A DNA stretch of 64,000 bases from Stercorarius parasiticus (taxonomy: Eukaryota; Chordata; Aves; Charadriiformes; Stercorariidae), in the NCBI GenBank assembly GCA_013396915.1, contig VWZL01005191.1:558001-622000 (forward strand). The letters are read 5' to 3'. The notes below the pieces were generated by a model. It saw nothing but the letters and a program-made list of their open reading frames with translations, had not been told where the DNA came from and did not search any database. Below are positions 1-12,200 of the stretch, one piece after another. The translations under genes were made by a program, and so were the position numbers. The number at the start of each line of letters is the position of its first letter. The stretch's first letter is position 1.

Positions 1-2297
1 GTTTGAAAAAATATTTATAAAATTTTGACAGAATACTGTAATAAAATACCGTGACCTAATTTAGAGTCCAGAAGATAATGTGTTTATCCTCAGAATGCAT
101 ATGATAATTGATGTGTTCTGGTTCCATGGGGGAGGAGAGTATTTTTATGAATTTTTCTGCTTTCTGATAAACTTGTAGCAATACTGATCTCTTTTGATAC
201 TTTGCTTAGCTTCTTCAGCTTTTAAAGCCTTGTGGAAGAGCAAGTATTCCTGGCTTTAAACTTTTTCTCCCTTTCTGTAAGTTGCCTCACTAATAGTTTA
301 GGTCATTCTGCCCCGTATATAAAATGCCTGTATTTCCACTGTTATTTCTTGACATGTTCCTCACTGTGCCCCATCCCCACCTGCCTTGATTGATATCAGA
401 GACTTAGTACTTTGCGGTAGACAAAGGTGTGCAATGATTAATTCCTTTTCAGATGGAAAAGGCATTATTATATTATTATATTATATTATATTTCACTTTG
501 TTATTTTTATTTAAGATGGCATTCTCAAGTTTCTCTGTTTTTTTGTGTGCTTTGGTGTGTATTATCCAATATTATTTTTTTTATCATAGTGAAGAACTTT
601 ATTCTACTTTTGTGAAAGTAGGCTTTTATACTCTAGCAGTATTTCTACTGAGTTGAGTATTACAGTTTGTTACTGTTGATAATAATATTAAGAATGTTGT
701 ACAACGATAAAAAGTCATGAAAACCTCACAGACCTTAGACGTTTTTGCTTGAATCTCTTAGAATCTAAAAGATCATTGTGCTGCATTTATAATGTTAGGA
801 GAATTCTCAAGAATGTTCCCTGAATTAATAGGTTGGAAGGTTTAAAAACCAATGGAGGATATACTCTTTCCTATGTGTAATTAAACAGTAAAATTTGGGA
901 GACAAGATGATGTTCAGGCAAACAGGAACATGTTAATGGCTCTGAAGAGAATTGTGAATCTCCACAGACAGCGAGAAGATTAGAGTTAACAAGATTAACA
1001 TCCCTTCAAAGTTTAACTGAATGGACTGAATACATTGTTTTGACAAAACCTAGTAGAAGAGTGTTATTGGATCTACAGCTGAAAAACAAGTGAAGTATAC
1101 TCTTATACCAAATATATATGGGGGTGGGCAATTAAAAGGCTATACAAATTTCTTTTTTATTTTTTTAATAGGTGGAGCTAACTGCTTAATCTTTATTTTT
1201 TTTTTAAGTTCTGAAATACATCTCATCTCACATGGGTGATAAGTGTGCCATCATCTTAATTTTTCAAAGGAAGTGGCGACACTAAAGATTTTTTTCTTTG
1301 CCTTCTAAAAGGCAATATGGAACTAAATTTCATCTTTGTTCAAGTGAGTGGTTTACAGAAATTTGCATGAATGCTTAAACACGTAAGTAGACAGCACCAG
1401 GCATCTCGGTGTCTCTTACTAACAGCATGAATTCTACTATAAAGGACAGCAGAGTAACTGCTTTTGTTCTCATGACCATGGAGAGAGGGGATGATTCTTT
1501 GTAGCTTATTCATAATAATTTATTGATCATAACAAAACTTGCCAGAGAAATTGGAGACATCCAGTTTTCTTCACTTCTCGGTGTTGAAGAGATTTAACAC
1601 CTTGCTTTCTAAAGTAGAATCAGCAAGCTATTCGCTAGATTTAACTTGGGAGTGGTCCATGACTACTTCTAAAGCTTTGTCTCTAACACCAGAAAGATGA
1701 GAAGCTGAAAAATGATTCTGTAGCCAAATGACAGCATGCAAAGAATGAGCTGGTTTCCACTCTGTTGAAGGGTCTGCTTATGTGCTCTCTTCATTGAAAT
1801 CATTATGTAAGAAGAGGTATCTACTTGTGGAAGCAGGGACCAGAATGTTCAATGATGTTTTAAGTGAATTTTATTCTGATTAAGTTAAATCAGATTGAAG
1901 TACTTAAATGTTCAGTTGCTGCATTTTGCCAGCTGATGCGTCAAAAGTATTTCAGTGTTGATCCAGAAGAGGAAGTCTTATGTGTGTGTAAATAATCCAT
2001 TGAGGAATTTCTACTAGGAAAAGGAATACAGAACAGTATAGAGTAGATTTGAAGCTTTAGCAGATGTTTGTATAGAAATTATAAATGGTGTTGATTCTGA
2101 ATGGGTTTTGAAGCAATTGAAACAACTGAAGATGTTATGGAGATGTGAAAGTAACATTAGTGCAAGAATAAAAATGTAAAAGAGGGTCTAGCTTCAGTGC
2201 AGGAAAAATAATGAGTAGTAAGATGGAGCAAAGACTATACATGAAGGAAAAAAATCACTCTTGAGGATGTCCAGAGACGTGTCAGAGGCATGCTCTT
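1..2297. other. AT-rich intronic sequence, no recognised element
   Basis: No gene or transposon could be supported. There is a short low-complexity ATT/ATATT run at 464-491. A CR1-like GGTTGGAAGG at 831-840 has no surrounding CR1 similarity. Confidence 0.5.
464..491. repeat. AT-rich microsatellite (ATT/ATATT)n
   Basis: 28 bases built only from A and T in repeating ATT and ATATT units. Confidence 0.8.
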
Positions 2298-2870
2298 GAA
2301 TCATGGAATTACTTAGTTTGGAAGGGGCCTCTGAAAGTCATCTGGTCCAATCACCTTCGTAAAAAGAGTGTCAGCCTAGTTCATGCTGCTTGGGGCTTTG
2401 TCCAGCAGAGTTTGAGATATCCCTAAAGATGGAGATGTATGGATGGACAACCTGTTCCCGCATCTGTCATTGTAATGAAGTTTTTTTTGTAACATCTTGT
2501 TGGAATGTCTCTTTTTGCAACTTTTGTCTGTTGCTGCTTGCTCATTGTGCATCTCCAAGAAGAATCCGGTTCCCTCTTATTTGTAGCCTTCTGTGTTAAG
2601 TAGTCTGAGAGAGCAGTAAGAGTTCCCTCGCCTTTTGTCCTTCTCAAGGCTTTGATGCAGGCGCTCTCAGCCTTTCTGTCTGCATCTTAGATTTCAAACC
2701 TTTAATCATCTTGATGATTTTCTGCTGTACTTGTTCCAATATATCTATATTTTTCTTGAAGCGGGGAGCCCCAAACTGAAAAAGTACTCCAGATACTTCT
2801 CCCTGAAAGAGAAGGGGAGTAGAAGGAAATAATCACTTCTTTGACTAGCTGACAACAGTCTTGGTAACTT
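2298..2870 (-). mobile_element. CR1 LINE fragment, 3' part, - strand
   Basis: Read on +, the segment starts at the CR1 3' end with TTTGGAAGGGGCCTCTGAAAG and TCATCTGGTCCAA. It continues through the reverse complement of the 3' UTR and the C-terminal part of ORF2. Recognisable blocks are CTTTAATCATCTTGATGATT at about 2700 and GCGGGGAGCCCCAAACTG at 2761, the complements of the CR1 LERVQRRATKMI and FWAPQYK coding regions. It is diverged by many substitutions and indels, with no intact frame. It is 5'-truncated, as is usual for CR1. Confidence 0.85.
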
Positions 2871-3869
2871 ACTAGAGGAAATGTTTTCACTGTGCATCTT
2901 GTTTAATAATAATCATGATGGTGATAATGATGAGTCCATTTAAGGGCTATAGGTTGTATAGATATTTTCTCTTAATTCTTTCACTTGTTATAAAGCTGGT
3001 TTTGTCACTTATAAAAAAACTGACCCATTTTGTGAGAGCAAGCTGGAACGATGGGGAGTATCAACGCATCAGTTGCTGATGGTATTCTTGTAGCAACTTA
3101 CTGAAGACAAAGTGTAATTTATTTAATGACTCAGAATTTACTCTTTTCTTAGGATAAATTTGTAATTTTAAGACACCTAAGATTACATATATGAAAGAAA
3201 TAGGCAAGGGCAAAATGGAAAACCAACTCCTTTGTCATAGAAAACCATATGGATTTACTGCTACACAGGGAATGTGGGAGGAGGGTACCAGTTCAGAATC
3301 TGGAAATATTCCATCCACACAGAGACCTATATTTTCAACGTGAGTACTTGAGAAAAGATTTGATTGTGACTGAAAAGTGTACATTCATTTAAAATACTTG
3401 AAAAAAAATATGAGTTTATTGTAAGATGCCTCAAGAAACAAACAAAGAAAAGATTCTGGAACCCTCAAATCATTAGCTTTGTGTCAGCAGCTAAAAGAAT
3501 AAAAGTAAGGAGTGAAATCACTGCCTTAAAGACATCAGTGTGGAAGTAAAGTACTCCTCTGGCGCTCTCCCTGGCTGGGGGAGAGGGGGAGCGGAGTGAA
3601 GAGGTTTTCTGATAACTTTTCCTTTTAAAGGCAAAAAGTAGGATTGGTATGAAGGGTAGTTAGAGACTGGAAAGAGAAAGAAATAGTAAGAAATATCAAG
3701 TGTTTAAGATTCATCAGGATTATACTCGTGGTTGCAGATCAATGAAGAAAATCTGTGAAAAGCCTTTTTGGCACAATGATATCAAAGAAATCTCTTACCT
3801 ACTATAATTCTTCAAAAACATTAACCGAATATATGACTTAAAGTTAACTGGTCTATGAAATACTGAGCA

Positions 3870-5220
3870 GCAGAGCTGGAGCAAACCTTGTATGTACTTC
3901 TATATTATCTTAAGCCTAAAAGATAAGATGAACAAACAAAAATGCTCATTATCAAATGACAATTGCTTTATAATAGATGTGTTGGCAGCCTGGTGGAAGG
4001 AGAATAATACTGGTGTATGATGATAATATGCTGCCAACTTTGCCAGAATGATTAGACATACAGGCAGGGGAGTGGCAGTGTGCATAAAAGGTAGTATGAA
4101 GCGTACCAGCATGAAAATCTTGTGTGGGAAGGGAAAAGCCTACTGTGCGAAACCTTGTGAATGTAAATTCCTTCTAATAATATAATATTGTACTGTATTA
4201 ATAGTTCTCAGATCAGATGATGTTTGTGGTGAGAAAATGTTAAGTGAAATTAGAAAAGCTGCAAATTTTGTGGCAATAAAGTGCAAGATTTAACTACCTG
4301 CATATGGGTTGAATCGATTCCTCATCAGGATGTTCGAGAAGATAAAAGCTTTGGATGCAACAAATTACTGTTTCCAATATTCCTGTAACCTACGCAAAAG
4401 GGAGCTGTTCTGGGAATGGTCTTGAGTCATGCACAAGACCTAGGAGGTCAAAGTAGGAGAGGAGAGAATGATCACTATCTTAATGTTGTACTAGGAGAGA
4501 ACAATCCAAATAAATCTATTATACAGGTATTCAACTTCATGACAGGGAACTGAGTGAAAGAGGTGGATGGTCAGCAAGCAACATACCCATGCCTACTGGC
4601 AACCCAGAGGTTATTCTGAAAATGCCATGTTAAAGATCTGAGTAAACTCAGTATTGTAATTCAGAAAAAGCCCAACTAAAACTATGGGGTAAAAAATGTG
4701 TGTGACTGGATAGGAAAGTTAAAGACAGTATCACAGGGAAAAGGGTAACATTAAAAATGTGGAAATGCCCAAATGAAGATTACGGGAAAACTCATTAAAT
4801 GTGGCTAGATAAATGTAAGCAGGACATTCTTCACATACTCTTTTAGAATTCTGAATTTCCTGCAAAGGATACTTCAGCTGATATTGAAAAGTGTATTTAA
4901 TTTTTTGAAAATGAAGTTAGCTAGGGCATTGGTGGGACTACTTGGTGACAACTTGAAAAGTTCAAGAGTTTCAAAGAACATTAGACACATTCAGGGGTAA
5001 TAGGTCCGAAAGAAATAGGAAAGCAGGTAACATTCCTAGCCTAGTGTTTGTAGGAAGGGGAGCTTTCTCTTTTGGGAAGCGAGGGGAATGATTTATAAGT
5101 AGTGATAAGGCTGGCATAATGTCTTTCTAAGTAACATCCTTTACTGCACCTCTTGGAGAGAGAGTGCTGGGCAAGGGGGACCACTGGTCAGACCCAGTAA
5201 GGCATTTATTAGGTTCTTAA
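3870..5220 (+). mobile_element. Ancient CR1-like LINE, + strand, endonuclease part plus 3' end
   Basis: Strongly decayed copy recognised from short aligned blocks in the right order. These are a block like AGCCTAAAAGATAAGATGAA at about 3911-3930 (start of the endonuclease), and TGGTGG at 3991-3996 (the endonuclease WW motif region). Next come a GRGGGVA-like stretch at about 4060-4090 and a DFNY-like GATTTAACTACC at 4287-4298 with one base lost. A TTTGGATGCAACAAATTACT block follows at about 4350, then lysine-rich linker sequence at 4730-4790 (GTAACATTAAAAATGTGGAA). Most of the reverse transcriptase is missing. The 3' end at 5180-5220 carries CACTGGTCAGACCCAGTAAG followed by GGTTCTTA. That tail belongs to an older CR1 lineage than the ATTCTATG copies here. 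The left boundary is approximate. Confidence 0.68.
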
Positions 5221-8200
5221 TTGTGCATATGAGTGCCTCTTTGCTTGGAGTAGCTTCAAGCTACTATGTTTAAGACTTACAATGCTGAAATAAACTAAGT
5301 TTTTTTTTTTTTGTATGCAAATGCTTGCTCTTGTCACATTTTGAAAGGAGAAAAGTAATGAAACACTTGTAAGAAATGTACTTTGTTTGTGGGGATACTT
5401 TGAAAAGTACTGGTGTGGAGAAGATACAGCAATACTTCGTGGAAATCTATGACTAAGTGCAATTAATGTAGTAAGACTGTAGTAGTTAGGCTTAAAGTGG
5501 AATATGTGCTCACGATAACTCAAGAGAGAACCAGCTACATGTTGCTTGAAGTAGTTTGCGGAAGGTGACTCCAAGCCTTTGGAGGTTGCATGGAGTGTAC
5601 AAGAAAGCAAACTCTAACCACAACAAAATCTTTGGAAGCATTTAAATACAAAATGACAATTTGTTTAATGTATGCAAAATATAAGGAAGGTAGTAGTTTT
5701 CTGAAATACATGCTTTATAGTTAGTGTGCTGGGTTTGTAAATAATAATGATAATAATAAAAATAACCTATTAATAAGTTGTCTTCATCCAATGAATCGGG
5801 TTTTTTTTACATAACTTATGTTTAAAGTCCAAATGACGATTAGAAATTGCAGCTCAAACATTCAAGAAACCACTCCTAAATTCTTCATTATTTTTAACAA
5901 TATGCAGATAACTGCAGTTAATGGGAGGTGGCATGGAAAATTAAAAATTGACTCTTCTTTCTTTTCTAGGTATTAAAGGGAACTGATCTAATAAACTTGA
6001 GAGAGAAAGACTGCATGATTTCTTTCTCTCTTTTTTTATCAACTGGGACAGATTTTCATCCTAATCTTATTGGAGATGGCAGTGTCTGATCCCATCACAC
6101 CAGAGCTCCTGCCAGACTTGATTATTCAGAAATAAAGCACTTCTGTGGGAGTGCTATCTCTGTTGGCACTTGTCTTGAAAAGGTCAATATAGTTCTCTCT
6201 CTTTTTTTTTTTAATTTTTTTTCCCTCCACTGTATACCCTGTAAGAAAAACCATCAAGGCCTAAACTGTTATGGTGCCAGCCAAGTCTCAAACATTTTAA
6301 ACCAGAAAAGAGAGTAAATGCTAGCAAGAAGGTCAAATCAGCAATATGAATTAGTGTAGTGCTATATTTGACGCACATGCCACAGCCTACCCAGCATAAG
6401 CAATAGCACTTGTGGTTAGCCACTGAAGGATTACGTGGAGCCCAGTGTCTTCAAACTTTTCTCCTCTGGAGGGGGATTTCCACAGAAGTTGCTCCAAACT
6501 GGGCTTGTTGTAGAATCTTATTGTTATAAATCTGTAAGGCTAATAACAATATAGTCCAGTAACTTCTGCTAGTAATATACCCCTGGGTAACTTGAGTTAC
6601 CTTTTGAAGTTATCATTACAAACGGCATACAACTAGAAGTAAAGCCTGGTATTTAAGTTTGGCTGCCTTGCAGTATCACCTTACCTACCCTTTAAACCAA
6701 ATTATTCTAAAAGATTTTTGCATATAAAGTGAAAAAGGAGTGAATCTTTTTTTTCTGAAAAATGGAGGATTAAGTTATAGGCATTTATGAGGGACGGCAA
6801 CCAATCACTTTTATAAAGCATTGAAATGTCAGTGGTATCTTGCAATTTTCATATGTCATCTTTCCATTGAGGGAAGAGATGGTATATTTACTATTGCATC
6901 AGTGGTAAATTTATTAGTTGTTTCTATTCTTAACAGACTGATCTCTGCTCTTATTTAGTTATCTGTATCAAATATATTTATGTACCGACTGATCTATAAG
7001 AATCCAAAGTGAATATATTCTTGTGGTGGACTGGCATTAGTTAGCAGCCAGATGCACTCTCATAAAATGGAAAAACTTCTGCATCGAGTTAAAGACAGGG
7101 AGGTCTCTTACCAATTACTGTCACAGGCAAAGTAGACTCAATTTAGGAAAATTAATTTATTTTAATTTATTTTTTTTAATGCCCTACCACAGATAGGAGA
7201 AACCTTCAGTTGTTTAGTCTGTTAAATGTACTTAAGGAAGTGAGATGTAACTCCTGAAACGGCTTTCACAATGAGATAACCCCACAAATATGTGGCAAAC
7301 AAAAAATGGAAAACATGAAGAGAGCATTAACATGCTAGTGGTTGGAATAATCTGACAATAGCATTTATTTTGTAGCTTGTTTCTTTTTGGAGCTAAAAAT
7401 TGTGGTGTCTTTCCCCTTTATTCTTTATGGCAATTTCTTAGGATGAATTCTCCCCTAATGAGTACCCTAATCTGAGTACATCAGAATCATCAGTATCTGG
7501 TAGGACTGTAGAAAAGAGGCAGTCAGAAAGTATTAATTTTACCTTCATTTTCATTTATTTTAACTTAATTTTTTTGCTTTATGGCACAGTTGCAGTATGT
7601 GTTGTTATTGGGTTATTGGTTCTTACCTTCTGCACACAGACTATTATTTCCTGCCAGCTTCGAAACAGATTGAGTGCTTGCTTTCTCCTCAGTGAAGTGC
7701 CTTGAAGGAGTAGTTCTGTAGTTCACCTTTTACCTCTTTCTCTCAAACAAGCGATTCTTTTTTTTCATAGCTGATTTCTACCCAAAATGCAATATTAGTC
7801 TGCAGTCAACTCATGTTTGATGAAAATATGACAGTATATTCAGGCTAACAAAAACAATCCACTCCCATTTTGCAACACTGTGGTAGGAAAAGCCTTCAAG
7901 GGCTTGATATTTTAGAAGTAACAGGAGTGTTCTTTTATTGATTTCTAGTAGAGAATGTTTTTACAATGTGAATAAGTAAAATCTTAGAGGAGAGAGATAG
8001 TACTTTCATGTATTTGGAGAGGAAAAAAGTCTGCTCTGTATCATGAGTCCTAAACCATAAATAGAATGGAATGGAAAAACATCTTTGGAACTTAAAATAC
8101 AGGTTAAAGGAGGTCATCACAGTGCCCCTACTCATTCTAATACTTTTGGTTTTTTTAATTAAAAATATTTACTTTAACAACTTGTATGTTTGCCCCTATA

Positions 8201-8228
8201 CCAGCAAGGATCTTGCAAGAATTAATTT
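5221..8228. other. Intronic sequence without recognised feature
   Basis: AT-rich. An open frame of 133 codons exists on - at 5209-5610, but it has no recognisable motif and overlaps a poly-T run and the CR1 end. I see no gene or element. Confidence 0.5.
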
Positions 8229-9295
8229 CATAGAATCATAGAATACCGGGTTGGAAGGGACCTCAAGGATCATCTGGTCCAACCTTTCTTGGCAAAAGCA
8301 TGGTCTAGACAAGATGGCCCAGCACCCTGTCCAGATGAATCTTAAAAGTTTCCAAGGATGGGGAATCCACCACTTCCCTGGGGAGATTATTCCAATGGCT
8401 GGTTGTTCTCATTGTGAAAAATTTTCCTCTTGCGTCCCATCAGAATCTCCTCAGGAGTAACTTGTACCCATTACTCCTTGTCTTTTCCATGTGACCCCTT
8501 GTAAAAAGGGCGTCTCCACCTTCTTTGTGGCCACCCTTTAAATAGTGGAACATGATGATAAGGTTTTCCCCTAAGCTTTCTTTTCTCAAGGCTGAACAAA
8601 CTCAGTTCTCTCAATTTTTCCTAATGTGGCAGGCTTCCCAGTCCTTTGATCATCTTTGTGGCCCTTCTCTGGACCCTCTCCAGCCTGTCCACATCTTTTT
8701 TGTATAGTGGGTACCAAAACTGAGGACAGTATTCCAGGTGTGGCCTCACATGTGCTGGGTAGAGTGGGATAATGACTTCTTTATCTCTGCTGGTGTTGCC
8801 CTTGTAGATGCAACCCAGCATCCTGTTGGCTTTCTTTGCCGCAGCAGCATGCTGTTCACTCATATTGAGCTTCTTGTCCACCAGGACCCCCAGGTCCCTT
8901 TCCACAGAGCTTCTCCCCAGCCAGATAGATCTCAGCCTTTGCTGCACTGCTGGATTATGTTTTTCCAGGTGCAAGACCTTACACGTGTCCTTGTTGAACT
9001 TCATAAGGTTCTTGTTAGCCCACTCTTCCAGCTGATCCAGGTCCTTCCTTCTGAAGTGTCCACTTCCTTGCTCAGTTTGGTATCATTGGCAAACTTCATT
9101 AAGGGAAACTTCATCCCATCATCCAGATCACTTAGGCTCAACACTGTTTAATATCTTCCTAATATTGATCCCTGGGGGACCCCACTTGTGACAGGTTGCC
9201 AGTTTGAAAAGAAGCTATTTACCACCATTCTCTGGGTGCGTCCAGTTCACCACCCACCGCACAGACTGTTTGTCTACACCGTAATGCAGTTTGCT
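8229..9295 (-). mobile_element. CR1 LINE, longest younger copy, - strand
   Basis: The 3' terminus is at the left: two ATTCTATG octamers seen in reverse as CATAGAATCATAGAAT at 8229-8244, followed by GGGTTGGAAGGGACCTCAAG. The element runs about 1.07 kb through the 3' UTR into the C-terminal third of ORF2 and is truncated at about 9295. Divergence is modest: one long frame (8621-9004) survives. The opposite strand also shows long open frames (8738-9151, 8808-9035), but these are antisense shadows. It is the best preserved CR1 in the window. Confidence 0.95.
8621..9004 (-). pseudogene. CR1 ORF2 (reverse transcriptase polyprotein) C-terminal remnant
   Basis: An open frame of 127 codons inside the CR1 copy. 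Visible CR1 ORF2 motifs in order are MKFNKDTCKVLHL, then LGVLVDKKLNMSEQ, AKKANRMLGC, HVRPHLEYCPQFWYP and LERVQRRATKMIKGL. This is the conserved tail following the reverse transcriptase catalytic core; the catalytic YADD-type motif is not included. The first Met is internal to ORF2 and not a real start. It is 5'-truncated and has no promoter, so it is a dead fragment. Confidence 0.92.
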
Positions 9296-12200
9296 ACTGT
9301 TTGTATCGCATATGAGATATAAAACACTATGCACTTACTACAAACTTACTCTCATGGCTTTTAACTCATTTTTAGTTTTGTTACATGTTTATGCTCTTAA
9401 GTGCTTTTGAATGTCTAATCTAATGTTACAAGCATTTGTACCTGACTAAAGGTAACACTATATTTGAGTGCAATAAAATCTTCATTACAACAGTGCTTTT
9501 ATTGTAGCCTTTTTTAACTGTGAACTGAGAAGAAAAATTGAAATGCAAGAAAACAAATGTTTAACAAACCTTATTTGGCAAACCTTCAAAGTCAGTGTTG
9601 ATGAGAATTATTAGCATTTAAATTTCCATGAACACTGCCTTTCGTCCTGTAGAAAATCTACCATTTAGTTTCTCAGTGAATGGCGTGTTTTAAAGAGAAT
9701 TCATTTCAAGGACAATTACATTTAAAAAAAAAAAAAAATCAACCAAGGAGATTATGTGTCAATGGAGGAGTCGCTTCCAATTAGAAGCTGGTAGACAGTG
9801 GTATGCTGTGTAGAATAGGGGAGTATATTTGGCAGAGCCTTTGGTTCTCTTTGCATTTGATCTGGTTCTGCTGGAACAGATACCTACCAAGATTGCATAT
9901 TCCTCTTTAACTACTGGCTCCATGTAAATTTGATCTGACCTTATATAATACATAGTATCTTTTCTTAATTACAGTGGGGTCTTATATAAAAAATAGTAAG
10001 TTGATTACTTTGTGAGCATTTGAGAAACAGACTTTCGTTGTAGGTTGCTGTTCTCTATGTGATCTCTACGTGATAAATTTCTCATACAGTTTCTTCATTG
10101 TAAATAGATTCTTCTAGTCTGTAAATATCTTGCCTTGATTGTTTCCTAACGGACTTTTCAGCAGGGCTCTTTCAATATGTTTTATGAAACAAACATCACT
10201 ACAAAGGACGCGTAACTTGTAAATGTCCTGTAGATGGGGTTTCCCCTGCCATTAATAGCAATCAGGTTCTGACGGTTATGTAACAATGGAGAGAACTTAA
10301 TTGATCCGAAATGGTAGGATTTTTTGGGGGCGTTAAATCAGAGTTTCAACGAAATATTCTTTTACATAGCGTATAATCTAGCTCAGCATTCTGAAAACTT
10401 TCCTAATGGGACAGGACATGTTTGCAGGATTTTTTTCTTATTATTATTGTCTGGCACAATAGTGAAATATTTACAGTGAAACAGTAGTTGTGTTTTCAGA
10501 TACGTTCTTCTGGATCAGTTTGTTGCTTTCCATTTCATGGAAATGAAAAGAACGAAGACGCTGGACAACATATTCTGTAGCTTGTAACAACTTCTTATTT
10601 CTGTTTTATGGCTTGGCTTCCCCACTCTTCCTATTTTTACAAGTTACTGGTGCTCTACTTTTCTTTTTAACTCATGAGATAGTTCTTCTACAACCTTACT
10701 CACCTCTAACAGCACCCGAGTAATGAAACTTAGAAACCTTATCTGCTCTGTTATTCAGCTTAACAATTGTAAAGACTACACGTTTCCTGCTGTACAATCT
10801 GACTGTATAGCTGGCAAGGGTAACAAGCTAGAAAGAGCCTACTTAGGGTGACTGCTTATCTTTGCAGTTCCTTGATCATGCGGTGTAATGCCTTGTGGCA
10901 CTTAAAATTTGGCTGCAATATACTTGATACATGTGCAGCAGAACGTTGTTTTATGTTGCTGGCATTTCAGTGTAAGATCCCAAAGCATTGGGTCATCTAT
11001 TTGAAACAGTGGGAAGATGGAAAAAGCAACTAAACGTTCAGCAAGATTGTTTGAATGAAAGATGCCACCAAAGCTGACAAAACGCAGGGGAAATGTAACT
11101 GGAATGCATGAAGAGAAACTGGGATTCCAGGCTCAGTTGCACATAGCAGGAGAAGTCTTGGCATGTGGAGTTCAACAGATCTATAATGCTGCTGTGAAAA
11201 GAAACAAACCTGGATGGATGAAGCTAAAAACAAACTGTTAAATCATCCTAACTGCAAAAAGCCAAGACAGAAAGTTTATTGTCAGTAGTAATCTAGTGGT
11301 ATGAACTAAATTGCTCTTTTAATGTTCTTTAGAAGAGAAACAGTAGTGGTAAATGGAGAATTAGACTTGGTCAGACTTCAAAAAGGGGAAGATAGAATCC
11401 GTTCGCTGCTACCAGTTGATTTTCAGAATGCACCTGTGAGTCTTCCTTATTCGGCAAAATAGTAGAAGAGGTAGTGAGCGAGTGGGGACAAATGGTGAGT
11501 TAAGCTGTGCTGTGCAGATGCATACTTTATAATAAATAGAAAGAATCTGAACCACTTGAACGAAAATAGGGGTTTTTGTGAATAGAATACCCGTATTCAC
11601 TGCAAGCAGACCATTCTGATCTTCAGATTACTGTTGCTGAGGGAACCTGGGAGTACGGACCAAAATTCAAAGTATTGAAGCATATTTGGGACTAAATAAA
11701 AGCCTCTCTGAAACAACAGTGGCAAAAATAAGTCAGTTTGAAAAGAGTAAGAGAAATTAAGGACAAAGGGTTTCTTGTGTCAAGCGGTTATTGTGCCTCT
11801 AATTGTAAAGAAAACGCTGTGCCTTATTTTGCTAGAATTTGTGCCTACCTTTAGGGTGAAATGGAAATTATATTATGCTTAACTTCCTTAAAAATAGCAA
11901 AAAATTGTTCATTCGTACTGCTGTCACCGTTTGTTGTGGACTGTCTATATAGCTTTTGGTACTTAAGAGACTCCAGTCTCTGAAGTAAGGCTTATTCTTT
12001 GATCACCAGTTGGATTTTTGTGTTTACTCAGGGAAATATTTGTATTCAGTCTTTAGGGGGTGAAAAAGTCATATAGATGTAATCAAAGTGTAATTCTGCT
12101 GCAAGAACCACATTTACTGATAACGGTGCTTCCAATAGTTGTATATTCAGGCCAGTTAGAATGAATACTTTGTTACTGTTTACAAGTAGAACTAATAAAT

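Noticed and set aside
453..656. A hydrophobic 67-codon open frame
   Set aside because: The composition is simply that of T-rich DNA (Phe, Leu, Tyr) around an AT microsatellite; no gene context.
829..845. GGTTGGAAGG resembling the CR1 3' core
   Set aside because: Only ten bases match and no flanking CR1 blocks (TCATC-AGTCCAA, terminal octamers) are present.
5209..5610. A 133-codon open frame on the - strand
   Set aside because: It overlaps the end of the old CR1 and a poly-T run, and no domain or splice context is visible.
8738..9151. A 137-codon open frame on the + strand
   Set aside because: It is antisense to CR1 ORF2 in the - strand copy at 8229-9295.
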